From: Omphiscola glabra
Lineage: Eukaryota; Mollusca; Gastropoda; Lymnaeidae
Direction: 5' to 3'
NCBI GenBank assembly: GCA_964017045.1
Contig: OZ024808.1
Location: forward strand, 29,668,495-29,732,494
DNA length: 64,000 nt
Positions 24,501 through 39,500 of this stretch are shown one piece after another. The translations under genes were made by a program, and so were the position numbers. Within the stretch, counting starts at the first letter, position 1, and each line of letters opens with the position of its first letter. The notes beneath the pieces were generated by a model. The model searched no databases. It had not been told where the DNA came from and was given only the letters and a program-made list of their open reading frames with translations.

Positions 24501-27500
24501 TTAAATTCTGCATGATGTTTAGGACGACACTTGATACTTTGCACACATTTATTTCTTAAGTAACTCATAACAGCCGGTCATATATATAGGGCTGCAATAT
24601 TTTCATGGATTATTTTAATATGGTTAAAAGAATCTTAGCGTGAGTGTTATATCAGTAATGAAAAATGCAAAATTGAACTTGCATATTTTCCTGAACTAAA
24701 CAAAACCTTTTTGACTTTTTTTTTTATTAAAAAGAACAAGTCTTGGGGTACTTTTATGCACTCCAGAATTAAATGTTGTATAAAAGAACATTGACAAACA
24801 TCTAATTGGTCTGTATTTTTGGGTTACCGGAAATTTGATCTAAAGAAATTTTGTCGACGGAAAATTGATTGACGGTAATTTGATTTAACGGAAATTTGGT
24901 AGAATCTTTTTTTCAGTCCAGACGTAAAAATTTTCATCAAATTTCTTTTTGAACGCACTATACTATATAGTAAAACAAAATAATGCGTTCAAAAAGAAAA
25001 TTGATGCAAAATTTTAACGTATAAATTTAAAAAAAACGATTGGACCAAATTTCCGTTCGATCAAATTTCGGTCTATCAATTTTCGTCTACCAAATTTCTT
25101 TCAATCAAATTTCCGGATACGGTATTTTTTATGCTCTTATTCATGACATCAACTTTAATGCTGAGAAATACAATTATGGTCCATTTCTGCTCTGCAGGCT
25201 CTGCTGCGTTACATTAAAGACTTGGGTGTGCCAGGAGCGGTTTTGTTTTTCCTGCCAGGATGGAATCTTATTTTTATGCTCCAAAGACATCTGCAGCAGA
25301 GTCCTGAGTTTGGTATGATTATTGTTTTATTTAGTGAAATAGATCTCTGTGTCATGCCGGTGTTGTTGGCCTTAGTTTGGTATGATTATCTCTGTGTCAA
25401 GCTGGTGTTGTTGGCCTGAGTTTGGTATGATTATCTCTGTGTCAAGCTGGTGTTGTTGGCCTGAGTTTGGTATGATTATCTCTGTGTCAAGCTGGTGTTG
25501 TTGCCTTGTTTGTTTGTTTGTTTGTTTGTTTGTTTGTTTGTATACATTTTGAAAAATAAGAACACATTACAGCCTTTGTTTGTTTTTTTTATTTTAAAAA
25601 GTTACACTATGACCCTCTGAACTATGACCCTTTGAACTATGACCCTTTGAACTATGACCCTCTGAACTATGACCCTTTGAACTATGACCCTTTGAACTAT
25701 GACCCTCTGAACTGTGACCCTTTGAACTATGACCCTTTGAACTATGACCCTCTGAACTATGACCCTCTGAACTATGACCCTTTGAACTATGACCCTCTGA
25801 ACTGTGACCCTCTGAACCCATGACCCACTGATTATGACCCTCTGAACCATGACCCACTGATTATGACCCTCTGAACTATGACCCTCTAAACTATGACCCT
25901 CTGAACTATGACCCTCTGAACAATGACCCTCTGAACTATGACCCTCTGATATGCCTGCAACTCAAGAATCCTGTCTAAAATTGAATATGATGATAATTGA
26001 TGATTGATTACTTGTATAGTGCTTGTGTCCATGCTTTTGTGGCATGTGCACAGCACTCTGATGTCCTAAAATCTATTTAAAGAAAAATGTCTTTAAATGT
26101 TTTTTAAGTGACTTTTTATCATTTTCAATTTCTTTCAAAGAATGAGGCAAATTATTTCATAATTTTGGCGCTATCCCTTCAAAAGAGCGCACTCCGTATG
26201 ACTTCTTTCTGTGTCCATCCACACTGGGAACTCACATTAGAGACTGTGTTGAAGAGCGCGTGTTCTGTAAGGATACATGTTTGGAAATTAATTCACAAAT
26301 ACCATGACTATGATTAAAAAATATGTTTCATTTTCAATTGAATTTCTTCCAAAATATTGTGACCATGTCCATGGTCAAACTGGTGAATAAAAAAAACTGT
26401 AGATAAAAATATTGAGTATAGTTATATTTAGTAAAACATAATTGTGCAGTCTGAAACAAATAAAACACGATCTATTAGAACTAAACAATTTTTCAAAGAT
26501 CATTTATTGCACCGCTGATTTTAAAAATAAATAATTTAGTTATTAAACGATATTTAAAAACAGGTAATTTATTTGGTAAATGATTTTTTAAAGCACTCAG
26601 TGCAGTGGCATTCCAATGCAGATCTTATGTCTTTGGATAAACCAGTGGCATTCCAATGCAAATCTTATGTCTTTGGATAAACCAGTGGCATTCCAATGCA
26701 GATCTTATGTCTTTGGATAAACCAGTGGCATTCCAATGCAGATCTTATGTCTTTGGATAAACCAGTGGCATTCCAATGTAAATCTTATGTCTTTGGATAA
26801 ACCAGTGGCATTCCAATGCAAATCTTATGTCTTTGGATAAACCAGTGGCATTCCAATGCAGATCTTATGTCTTTGGATAAACCAGTTGCATTCCAATGCA
26901 AATCTTATGTCTTTGGATAAACCAGTGGCATTCCAATGCAAATCTTCTCTTTTGATAAACCAGTTGCATTCCAATGCAAATCTTATGTCTTTGGATAAAC
27001 TAGTGGCATTCCAATGCAAATCTTATGTCTTTGGATAAACCAGTGGCATTCCAATGCAAATCTTATGTCTTTGGATAAACCAGTGGCATTCCAATGCAAA
27101 TCTTATGTCTTTGGATAAACCAGTGGCATTCCAATGCAAATCTTCTCTTTGGATAAACCAGTGGCATTCCAATGCATATCTTATGTCTTTGGATAAACCA
27201 GTGGCATTCCAATGCATATCTTATGTCTTTGGATAAACCAGTGGCAATCCAATGCAAATCTTCTCTTTGGATAAACCAGTGGCATTCCAATGCAAATCTT
27301 CTCTTTTGATAAACCAGTGGCAATCCAATGCAGATCTTATGTCGTTGGATGAACCAGTGGCATTCCAATGCAAATCTTCTCTTTTGATAAACCAGTTGCA
27401 TTCCAATGCAAATCTTATGTCTTTGGATAAACCAGTTGCATTCCAATGCAAATCTTATGTCTTTGGATAAACCAGTGGCATTCCAATGCAAATCTTATGT

Positions 27501-30500
27501 CTTTGGATAAACCAGTGGTATTCCAATGCAAATCTTATGTCTTTGGATAAACCAGTGGCATTCCAATGCAAATCTTATGTCTTTGGATAAACCAGTGGCA
27601 TTCCAATGCAGATCTTATGTCTTTGGATAAACCAGTTGCATTCCAATGCAAATCTTATGTCTTTGGATAAACCAGTGGCATTCCAATGCAAATCTTCTCT
27701 TTTGATAAACCAGTTGCATTCCAATGCAAATCTTATGTCTTTGGATAAACCAGTGGCATTCCAATGCAAATCTTATGTCTTTGGATAAACCAGTGGCATT
27801 CCAATGCAAATCTTATGTCTTTGGATAAACCAGTGGCATTCCAATGCAAATCTTATGTCTTTGGATAAACCAGTGGCATTCCAATGCAAATCTTCTCTTT
27901 GGATAAACCAGTGGCATTCCAATGCATATCTTATGTCTTTGGATAAACCAGTGGCATTCCAATGCATATCTTATGTCTTTGGATAAACCAGTGGCAATCC
28001 AATGCAAATCTTCTCTTTGGATAAACCAGTGGCATTCCAATGCAAATCTTCTCTTTTGATAAACCAGTGGCAATCCAATGCAGATCTTATGTCTTTGGAT
28101 GAACCAGTGGCATTCCAATGCAAATCTTCTCTTTTGATAAACCAGTTGCATTCCAATGCAAATCTTATGTCTTTGGATAAACCAGTTGCATTCCAATGCA
28201 AATCTTATGTCTTTGGATAAACCAGTGGCATTCCAATGCAAATCTTATGTCTTTGGATAAACCAGTGGTATTCCAATGCAAATCTTATGTCTTTGGATAA
28301 ACCAGTGGCATTCCAATGCAAATCTTCTCTTTGGATAAACCAGTGGCATTCCAATGCATATCTTATGTCTTTGGATAAACCAGTGGCATTCCAATGCATA
28401 TTTTATGTCTTTGGATAAACCAGTGGCAATCCAATGCAAATCTTCTCTTTGGATAAACCAGTGGCATTCCAATGCAAATCTTCTCTTTTGATAAACCAGT
28501 GGCAATCCAATGCAGATCTTATGTCTTTGGATGAACCAGTGGCATTCCAATGCAGATCTTATGTCTTTGGATAAAACTCAATAAAATGGAGGAGTTTAAC
28601 TAATTTAAACCAAAGTTATTTGATCAGTGAAAATTATGTTTTTGTTGACTGTGTCTTTGTCTGTGACTGTGTCTGTTGCATCAGATTCTTATACTTCTAT
28701 GAACTATTTAAAACTCTTACAGGCAGTTCCAGATATCGTATTCTCCCACTCCATTCATCCATTCCAAGGGAAGATCAAAGAAAAGTATTTGAACCAGTGC
28801 CGGCAGGAGTTACCAAGGTATTGTCACATGATAGTGTACAGCTTAACAATACAGTGGTCTCAAAACAAGACCTCCCCACAAAACCTTCATCAGAAAAATA
28901 ACTAGCTGTCCCGAAGACTATAAAAGAAAAAGCAAAAAAAGCAGATAAATATATATTTTAGAAAAATTGGTCAACTTAACAATTAGGACGAACCAGAGCC
29001 ACCCTACTTTTTTGTTCTAGCAGGGAGGTCTAAACTCAAACCATCCTAATGGCCAGGTGAGTTTTGAGGTCCTAGAAGCCATAGCGTATGTTTCAGATGT
29101 CCTTGGTGGACAATATTTTTCCTATTACAATATGTCACAGCCCAGGATAAATCAGCCAGATGCTGAGGATTTTGGCACATTGGTTCTTTTTGAACAAATT
29201 GTTATCAACGTCAGTTAGCCATGTTGTCATGATGCCAGGGAAATTTATCTGCCTTGTTGTTCAGTCACATTTTGCTAGATCTGCATTGTTCAATCATATG
29301 TTTCTTGATCTGTTTGACAGATAATTTTGTCTACAAACATAGCAGAGACCAGTGTCACCATTGACGATGTCGTCTATGTCATAGATTCATGCAAGTAAGA
29401 CAGTTTATGCTTTATCAATTTAATTTGTACAAATAATTATTTCAATAGTGAGATCATGAAACAAATAATATGTGTTTTAAAGTTTTATTTGTTTCCTGGA
29501 AATTGGTTCCTAGATACTTTAAAATCACCATGACAATCACACAAAGAATCAAAAGAAACCCAAGCCAAATTTTAAGCTAAAAGAGGTGGGCCAGATGCCC
29601 CCCACACATAATGACTAGGCTAACCAGTTTGTGGCCCAATGCCCTGCCCCCCCCTCCCCAGTATGTGATCATTTAACTAAAGCCAAACTTTTAAAGGGCA
29701 TCTGTAACACATGTACTTGTGCCAGGATAGCTTTGTAAATTCCTGTCATCTTACATTAATGCCCTGTCATCTTACATTGATGCCTTGTCATCCATTAATG
29801 CCCTGTCATCTTACATTGATGCCCTGTCATCTTACATTGATGCCCTGTCATCTTACATTGATGCCCTGTCATCTTACATTAATGCCCTGTCATCTTACAT
29901 TAATGCCCTGTCATCTTACATTGATGCCCTGTCATCTTACATTGATGCCCTGTCATCTTACATTAATGTCCTGACATCTTACATTGATGCCCTGTCATCT
30001 TACATTGATGCCCTGTCATCTTACATTGATGCCCTGTCATCTTGCATTGATGCCCTGTCATCTTACATTAATGCCCTGTCATCTTACATTAATGCCCTGT
30101 CATCTTACATTAATGCCCTGTCATTTTACATTGATGCCCTGTCGTCTTACATTAATGCCCTGTCATCTTGCATTGATGCCCTGTCATCTTACATTAATAC
30201 CCTGTCATCTTGCATTGATGCCCTGTCATCTTACATTGATGCCCTGTCATCTTACATTAATGCCCTGTCATCTTACATTAATGCCCTGTCATCTTACATT
30301 AATGCCCTGTCATCTTACATTGATGCCCTGTCATCTTACATTAATGCCCTGTCATCTTACATTGATGCCCTGTCATCTTACATTAATGCCCTGTCATCTT
30401 ACATTAATGCCCTGTCATCTTACATTGATGCCCTGTCATCTTACATTGATGCCCTGTCATCTTACATTAATGCCCTGTCATCTTACATTAATGTCCTGTC

Positions 30501-33500
30501 ATCTTACATTAATGCCCTGTCATCTTACATTGATGCCCTGTCATCTTACATTAATGCCCTGACATCTTACATTGATGCCCTGTCATCTTACATTAATGCC
30601 ATGTCATCTTACATTGATGCCCTGTCATCTTACATTAATGTCCTGACATCTTACATTAATGCCCTGTCATCTTACATTAATGTCCTGACATCTTACATTG
30701 ATGCCCTGTCATCTTACATTGATGCCCTGTCATCTTACATTAATACCCTGTCATCTTACATTGATGCCCTGTCATCTTGCATTGATGCCCTGTCATCTTA
30801 CATTGATGCCCTGTCATCTTACATTAATGTCCTGACATCTTAATGGATACCTATGTTTTTCTAGGGTAAAAATGAAACTGTTTACATCCCACAACAACAT
30901 GACCAACTATGCCACCGTCTGGGCCAGCAAAACCAACCTGGAGCAGAGGCGGGGACGTGCGGGTCGTGTGCGTGCCGGCTTTGCTTTCCATCTGTGCAGC
31001 AAGGCACGATTCCAAAGGTAAGTTTTTTTAAAGGTTTTAATATCTTTTAAAATTACATCAGTTTGAGACCAACCGAATGTGATTTTATGATTTCAGCATA
31101 AGTTGAAACAGATCCCAAAACCAAAAGTTTGTTTAGACTTTGCCCAAAACCAAAGAATTTAGATATTTTCTGCGTATGTTGAAAAATGATGGGGGAAAGT
31201 GTTGATATGTATATTATCTTTATAAAAAAATCATATTATTGGGAATTTTAATATATATAAACATACAATGAATACTTTGGCTTTTACAATTTGAATAAAA
31301 AGAAACTTAAAGTTCTTTAAAATGTATTTTAAAGTAGTGTAATAAGAGAACATTTTGACAGGGTGGGGGTGCGGGCTAATTTCATGCAAAACAGACCTTG
31401 GGCGCCCTTTGCTTTTATAATATAATTAAAACACTGGCTAGACATTTTTGGTACTAGTCGAAAGCTTAGCCGATGCATTATTTATTGGTTTGGCTCACTA
31501 AAATGTCCAGACATTAGCCTTTAAGGAACTCTTTGTTCTGCTAATCATTACATTCAAATTGAAACACGTGTTCTTATTATTTAAATTAAAGGCTATTTTT
31601 ATGCCTAATTATGCAAAATAGAAACAAATAATTACATTTTTTAAATGCTACTAAATGTTTCATTATTCTCTTTCTTACATTTGTGTCCATGCAAGTGACT
31701 AGTTGTGTGGAATATTGTTATTTTGTCAATAGACAATGTTTGTCAGCATGATAATTATCAATTTCAATAAATGAATGAATTGAATGAGCCTAAGGTTCCC
31801 AGATTTTTATTTAAATTGTTTTAAAATAATAATAGAAATGCTACCATTCCCTGGGATTTTTTTTCCTTCTCAATATTATTCACCTTTGCCTATGACAAAA
31901 TTTATGAGCATGGTAATGATGAATCAAAATGAATGTCGCAAAGGAATGTATTGAATAAACCTAGGGTTCCCAAGTTTTATTTTTGAAAAAATTAAAAGAA
32001 GAAAAAATTATATATTCCTGTGGGTTTTTTCCCCACATAACTATTTACCCTTGCCTAAGCCTAATTGAAAATTTATTTTTGGAAATATTGGACAAGTGAG
32101 TCATCATGCAGCTGTGAGTAGTGTCCCATAGTCATATATTATACGATGACTGCAAGGCTTACACGGGTGTTGATAATAAAACTCTCGCGCGGTGTGAGTA
32201 ATATTCTATTTATCAATTAAGATTGGAGCAGCACGCTACACCAGAAATTTTCCGGACGCCATTACACGAGCTGGCGCTGTCCATCAAGCTGCTGAGACTT
32301 GGTCCTATCGGCATGTTCTTGGCTAAGGCTGTTGAGCCACCTCCCATAGATGCCATCATTGAAGCTGAAGTCATGCTGAGAGGTTGGTCTTGTAATAGTT
32401 GTGGTGTGTGGGGCAGAACAAGGGGCAGGGGAGGAGGTCTCGCAGCTATGGCAGATGGGGCAAAGAAGTAATGTAGGAGAGGGTGGGGGAAACAAGGTAC
32501 ATGAAATAGTAGAAGGGGCCCTTTGAACAAGGTACATGATATGGTAGAGGGGGCCCTTTGAACACGGTACATGATATATTAGAGGGGGCCCTTTGAACAA
32601 GGTACATGATATATTAGAGGGGCCCTTTGAACAAGGTACATGATATGGTAGAGAGGGGCCTTTGAACAAGGTACAATACATGAAATAGTAGAGAGGGCCC
32701 TTTGAACAAGGTACATGAAATAGTAGAGATGGGCCTTTGCACAAGGTACATGAAATAGTAGAGAGGGGCCTTTGAACAAGGTACATGAAATAGTAGAGAG
32801 GGCCCTCTGGAATATACAAAATGTAAGATATCTTTTCATTTAAACTAAGGATATCCTCATGTGTTCATTGTTTCTCTAATCTGGATACTAAGATAAATGT
32901 CTCATAACACTCATCGTTAGGGTTAATTTCATCATTATTCTGTTGGGGTCCTCCATTTTCTTGTTTCTTAGCACCTTTACAAGATTGCAAAGAATCTTGA
33001 AATATTATCAAGATATCTCTATTGTATCATCAAGATATCTCTATTGTAGCATCAAGATATCTCTATTGTATCGTCAAGATATCTCTATTGGTGGCATTGT
33101 TAGCTCAAATCTGAGCATTATTTACTGTACAGTAACATAAGTAAACACTCCACAAGTTTGAAGATGGCTGATGTATGCATCATAAATTATTCTTCTTCTC
33201 CTATATTTTGAGGGCCCATAATCAATTATGTATTGATCTTTCTGGCTCCTAATTGGTCTGTGAAACAAAACTGAAAGCTTGAATTTCTTCAATGAGACAT
33301 TGATCTCTAAATGATTAATGTCATTAAAATATATTCCACATGTACAACTGAGATTCGTTACTTTCATTGACACAGCAATGAGAGCACTGGATGCCAATGA
33401 TGAGCTGACTCCACTAGGCAGACTGTTGGCCAAGATGCCCATTGAACCAAGGCTTGGGAAAATGATCATATATGGATGCATTTTTTAGTAAGAGTCCAGT

Positions 33501-36500
33501 TTTGTTTATCATGATCTCACTTTAAGAAGAAGGATGAAATTGGAAAAAGAGTTTTAAAGAAAAACTGAAAATAAACATATTTAAACTTGAATTTCAGATA
33601 AAAAATCTTAACATTGATTTTAAAAAATATTTAAAAAAATTATGAACAGATTTATGATGCATATTTTGATCAACAGTGTTGGAGATGCTATGTGCACCAT
33701 AGCGGCCAGCACCACTTTCCCAGAGCCCTTCATTGTCCCCACTGACCGCAGGAGGCTGGGCTGGGTCCACAAGAACATGGCTGGGAGCCGGGCCAGTGAC
33801 CATGTTGCTTTACTCAATGCCTTCCAGATGTGGGAGGAAGCCAGGTGTGTAGACAGCTTAGTTCACAACATTGAAATTGTTTATTGTTTAACATTTCAAC
33901 TGTATGGTTATTGTTTAACATTTCAACTGTATGGTTATTGTTTAACATTTCAACTGTATGGTTATTGTTTAACATTTCAACTGTATGGATGTTATGTAAG
34001 ATGTCAATCCTAAGAATAATTTTGCATACTGCATTTAAAGGTTGACTTTAAAAGAGAGAATTGGAATAAGGGCATCTTTAAGTCAATGTAGTTTGATCAG
34101 TGGTTATGTTTATTTGGCAAATGGCTGAAATTTTTATGGCAATAGATATCAGCTTGTGTATTTTATAAAATGTCCTTGTGTTTTTTTTATAAAATGTCCT
34201 TGTGTTTTTTATAAAATGTCCTTGTGTTTTTTATAAAATGTCCTTGTGTTTTTTATAAAATGTCCTTGTGTTTTTTTATAAAATGTCCTTGTGTTTTTTA
34301 TAAAATGTCCTTGTGTTTTTTATAAAATGTCCTTGTGTTTTTTTATAAAATGTCCTTGTGTTTTTTATAAAATGTCCTTGTGTTTTTTATAAAATGTCCT
34401 TGTGTTTTTTTATAAAATGTCCTTGTGTTTTTTATAAAATGTCCTTGTGTTTTTTATAAAATGTCCTTGTGTTTTTTATAAAATGACCTTGTGTTTTTTA
34501 TAAAATGTCCTTGTGTTTTTTATAAAATGTCCTTGTGTTTTTATAAAATGCCTTTGGGGTCATTCGCAAATTATGTCACGCTCAGGGGGGAGGGGTCAAC
34601 AATTTGTGACACTTTGTGACGGGTGGGGCAGGAGGGGGGTCAACAATTTGTGACGTCACACTTTTTTTAAACATGAAAAATCTAACATTTTAAAATTTTG
34701 AAAAACCTTTATTCACATAATTTTAAAAACATTAATTTAAGATCGAAGTTGCCTCAGGTATTATAAATACAGTGAAACTCAGACGTTCACAGCTTCTGGA
34801 CATATTGAAAAAGGACACAAAAACTGTTGTGGCCATTTTACATTCGCGCGGGGAGCACTTTGATGTTTTGCCTTGTACCTCGGAGTTTTCTAATAATACT
34901 TGATCTACATCTTAATCCATTATGGGAAAATGTTAAAGAATAAAATAAAAGCTTAGTTTAGCTCTGAAAATTTTATGTATGTTTTGAATTTTTTCGGTGT
35001 GATGGGGGGGGGGGGGGGTCTGAAAATGTGATTTTTGGCTTGACTTAATTTGCGAACGACCCCTTTGTGTTTTTTTAATAAAATGCTCTTGTGTTTTTTT
35101 AATAAAAATGTTTTTTGCCCTATTCATGAATTTTAGCTTTTTAAAGCTATGCACTTGTAAGAAACTTAGGGTTAGTGATATCTTGACTTGAGCTCTAACT
35201 GACTTGAGCTCTGCTTGACTTGAGCTCTGCTTGACTTGAGCTCTGTTTGACTTGAGCACTACTTGACTTGAGCTCTGCTTGACTTGAGCTCTGCTTGACT
35301 TGAGCTCTGCTTGACTTGAGCTCTACTTGATATCATTTTGTCAGGTGTGGAGGAGAACGTGATGAAAACAATTTCTGTGAGAACAAGTCACTGAACATGC
35401 AGACGTTGAGGATGACGTGGGAGGCAAAGGTTGGAGCTCTCTCTCACTGTTTTTATACTTTACCAACCTAAGTCTTTTTTTAAAATATCTTTTACAATGT
35501 CAATCTCTACGGGCTCTTTTTATCCTGATAGTTCATTTCAAGGATACTTGTTCTGCTGGAATGTGTTCTGCCTTGTCAAGTGAACCTGTCAGGTCAGATA
35601 TGAACCTGTGGGGTCAGACATCATGAACCTGTCGGGTCAGACATCATGAATTTGTCGGGTCAGACATGAAAGTGTCAGGTCAGACATCATGATCCTGTCA
35701 GACATGAACCTGTCGGGTCAGACATCATGAATCTGTCGGGTCAGACATGAAAGTGTCAGGTCAGACATCATGATCCTGTCAGGTCAGACATGAACCCGTC
35801 AGGTCAGATATCATGATCCTGTCAGGTCAGACATGAACCTGTCAGGTCAGAAATGAACCTGTCGGGTCAGACATCATGAATCTGTCGGGTCAGACATGAA
35901 AGTGTCAGGTCAGACATCATGATCCTGTCAGGTCAGACATGAACCTGTCAGGTCAGACATCATGATCCTGTCAGCTCAGACATGAACCTGTCAGGTCAGA
36001 CATCATGAACCTGTCAGGTCAGACATGTATGTGTCAGGTCAGACTTTATGAACCTGTCACATGAGACATCATGAACCTGTCAGGTCAGACATGTATGTGT
36101 CAGGTCAGGCATCATCATCCTGTCCCGTTCTTCAGGGACATATGATAGCATCCCACTGCTCTTAATTAGCCACTGGGATGACAGCTTTTCCCCTGTGGGG
36201 ACAAGCTAGCAAATAGTTGATTCTTGTGATGAGTAAAGGGATTCTTCAGGAAGTCGTAGAAAGCAACTCTATGGAAATCTTGACATAAGTCTTAGAGTTC
36301 CAGCCAAAATAATGCAATGGTAGAGTCATTCACAAGGAGACACTTATAAAACATTTTATTGTCAACAGAACCAACTCAGAGACATCCTGATCAATGCAGG
36401 ATTTCCTGAAGAGTGTCTACTGGCTCAAGGCTTCAATTTCACAGGCCCAGACAACAAACTGGACATTGTAAGTCAGATGCTGATGTGTCGTGTTCAACTG

Positions 36501-39500
36501 AGAGCTGAAAATATTCATTGAGCTCATTGACAAACAACACTTCGCATAACATCAATCCTTAACTATTTGTTGGTTTCTGGATGGATGTTGGTTTCTGGAT
36601 GGATGTTGGTTTCTGAGTGGATGTTGGTTTCTGGATGGATGTTGGTTTCTGAGTGGATGTTGGTTTCTGAGTGGATGTTGGTTTCTGGATGGATGTTGGT
36701 TTCTGAGTGGATGCTGGTTTCTGGATGGATGTTGGTTTCTGAGTGGATGCTGGTTTCTGGATGGATGTTGGTTTCTGAGTGGATGTTGGTTTCTGGATGG
36801 ATGTTGGTTTCTGAGTGGATGTTGGTTTCTGAGTGGATGTTGGTTTCTGGATGGATGTTGGTTTCTGAGTGGATGTTGGTTTCTGGATGGATGTTGGTTT
36901 CTGAGTGGATGTTGGTTTCTGGATGGATGTTGGTTTCTGAGTGGATGTTGGTTTCTGGATGGATGTTGGTTTCTGAGTGGATGTTGGTTTCTGAGTGGAT
37001 GTTGGTTTCTGGATGGATGCTGGTTTCTGGATGGATGTTGGTTTCTGGATGGATGTTGGTTTCTGGATGGATGCTGGTGTCTGGAAAGATATTGGTGTCT
37101 GGAAAGATTCTACAGTTTATCTTTTTTCATTACAACCGTGGCCTTGAAGTTTCTTAAATTGATCACAAAATATTGATAGACAGTTATAAAAATTTCATTT
37201 TAAAAAAATTGTTAAAATATTTTTTAAAAATAGTTTGAATGCTGACACTAATGTTCTAGCAGTCACATGATTACATGTAATAGCTGCAGTCACATGATTA
37301 CATGTAATAGCAATGGTACATTTTTTTGTTTAGTGCTCATTTTAAAATTCTTATTGGTCACTTAATTTTTTTCTGATTAACTTTTCCTCATCTTTGCTTT
37401 TTACCATTATTATGTGCCTTATGATGTTCTAGTCAATCTTATTCATATAAGATGGAGAGAATGGGTCTAAGTCTTCTTACTTAAAAAGTAATTATGCCCT
37501 TATGTTACTATGCCATTTATGTTGATATGCCCTTATGTTGCCATGCCCATATGTTGCTATGCCCTTCTGTTGATATGCCCTTAATTTGCTATGCCCATTA
37601 TGCTGCTATGCCCTTCTGTTACTATGTCCTTATGTTTCTATGGCCTTTATGTTGCTATGCCCTTTATGTTTCTATGGCCCTTATGTTGCTATGCCCTTTA
37701 TGTTTCTATGCCCTTTATGTTGCTATTCTCTTTTTGTTTCTATGTCCTTTATGTTGCTATGCCCTTTATGTTTCTATGGCCTTTATGTTGCTATGCCTTC
37801 CATCTTTACTTGGCTGTGGATGATGAAAACAACTGTGGTGCATGCCTAAAACTTGTCACCACTCTACACAATTTCATTAATGGCGGTTTGAAATAAGTGT
37901 CACCGACAATTTTAAAGATCCTGTTATTTATAACATGTAGCTTTGCCGATTTGATATGTGTGTCATAGTAATACTTTATAATATCACACAACTGTGTGAT
38001 AGAACTGTACCCCAATGTCTTTTAAACATCTGTCTCCACCAGGCCATCACTCTACTGTGCATAGGGCTGTACCCCAACGTCTGTTATCACAAAGAGAAAC
38101 GCAAGGTTTTGACCCAAGAGTTCAAGTCTGCCCTTGTGCACAAGTCATCAGTCAACTGCAGTAACTTTGCCATAGAGTTTCCCTCGCCATTCTTCATCTT
38201 TGGTGAAAAGGTCAGCTCAGATTTTTTACCTTCAGGGCTCATGGAGAAAACAATTAGAAAAGTGATTTGTTGGTGTTGTAGAGTTACAGATCATTTTACT
38301 TTACGATGTAGCTTCTATGAAGGTCAAACATGACAAATCTATTTCTCAAAGGATATCAAAGAGGATACATTTATTGCTCAAAGAATGTCAAAAATGACAA
38401 ATCTAATGTAAAATGAATGTCAAAAATTACAAATCTATTGTAAAATGAATGTCAAAAATTACAACTCTATTGAGTTTGTAGTGAAATTAGAGGTTTCTTT
38501 ATACAAATGTGAACAAATAATAATAGTCCCCATCTTTAAGGACACAAACGTCACACAGAAATGTTATTTGATTTCTGTGCTCGTAACAGTTTATAAAAAA
38601 GTTGGATTGGTTTAATGATTGAACTTTTTTATGGATCTAATATTAGATGGATTGTTCCTCACACTTATTTGGTTGCAATGACAGTAACATATTTCAATTA
38701 TTCAAAATCCAATTCAGATCCGCACTAGAGCTGTGTCATGTAAACAGATGACCAACGTCTCCCCCATCCAACTGTTGCTGTTTGGTGCCAGAAGTGTGAC
38801 CAAACAAGAGGAACACATTGTCCTTGATAATTGGTTGGTACATCAGCCGTGCTGATTTGATTCTCTTTTAAACTTCCAAACTAACAGCTCAAAAACTTTG
38901 CCTGTGAAATTAATGGGAAAAGAAATAAAAGAAGAATCCAAAAATATAAAAAGATGTATTTTTTTTTTTGGATGGACGCTGAAGGAGAAGGGGAACCACC
39001 CACTTCTGTTTAATGATATTCATACGTCCCCTTCAATAACATTCATCTGATAAGATACTGAGACATACTTCATTCATCTAATAAGATACTGAGACATGTT
39101 TCATACATCTAATAAGATACTGAGACATACTTCATACATCTAATAAGATACTAAAACATACTTCATCCATCTAACTCACAATTTTGTTTGTTTGACAAGT
39201 CTGTGCAATAAAATAAGAATTGGTGGCAAATTAAATAAAAGACATCCTTTTTTTAAGTCTGACAGCTGAGTTGTATGCAGTCTGTCTGTAGAGGCAGTTT
39301 TGATAGGCAGTATATATCTGCAAACAGTAAGCAAAGAAGTTTTTTTTAAAAATAACTCTTCCTCAGCTGTTAAGATTTTTCCAAATGTTCTCAATGAATT
39401 TCAGGATAAGCTTAAACACAAACCCCTACACCGCTGCCAAGGTGGTGGCCCTGAGAGCCCCGCTTGAGGCACTTATCATCAGAGCCACCAAGGAGCCAGA

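Noticed and set aside
25985..26330. Possible conserved exon in intron 18
   Set aside because: Looks like a dispersed repeat. No frame keeps DHX9 phase, and exons 18 and 19 already join in phase with conserved sequence.
22097..28575. Regular 25-bp and 40-bp repeats considered as CRISPR arrays
   Set aside because: Units are contiguous with no unique spacers, no cas genes are present, and the context is a eukaryotic intron.
29711..30843. ORFs of 192-352 codons (ALSSYI / MPCHLTL repeats)
   Set aside because: The 21-bp array in intron 20 has a period divisible by three, so stop-free frames are expected.
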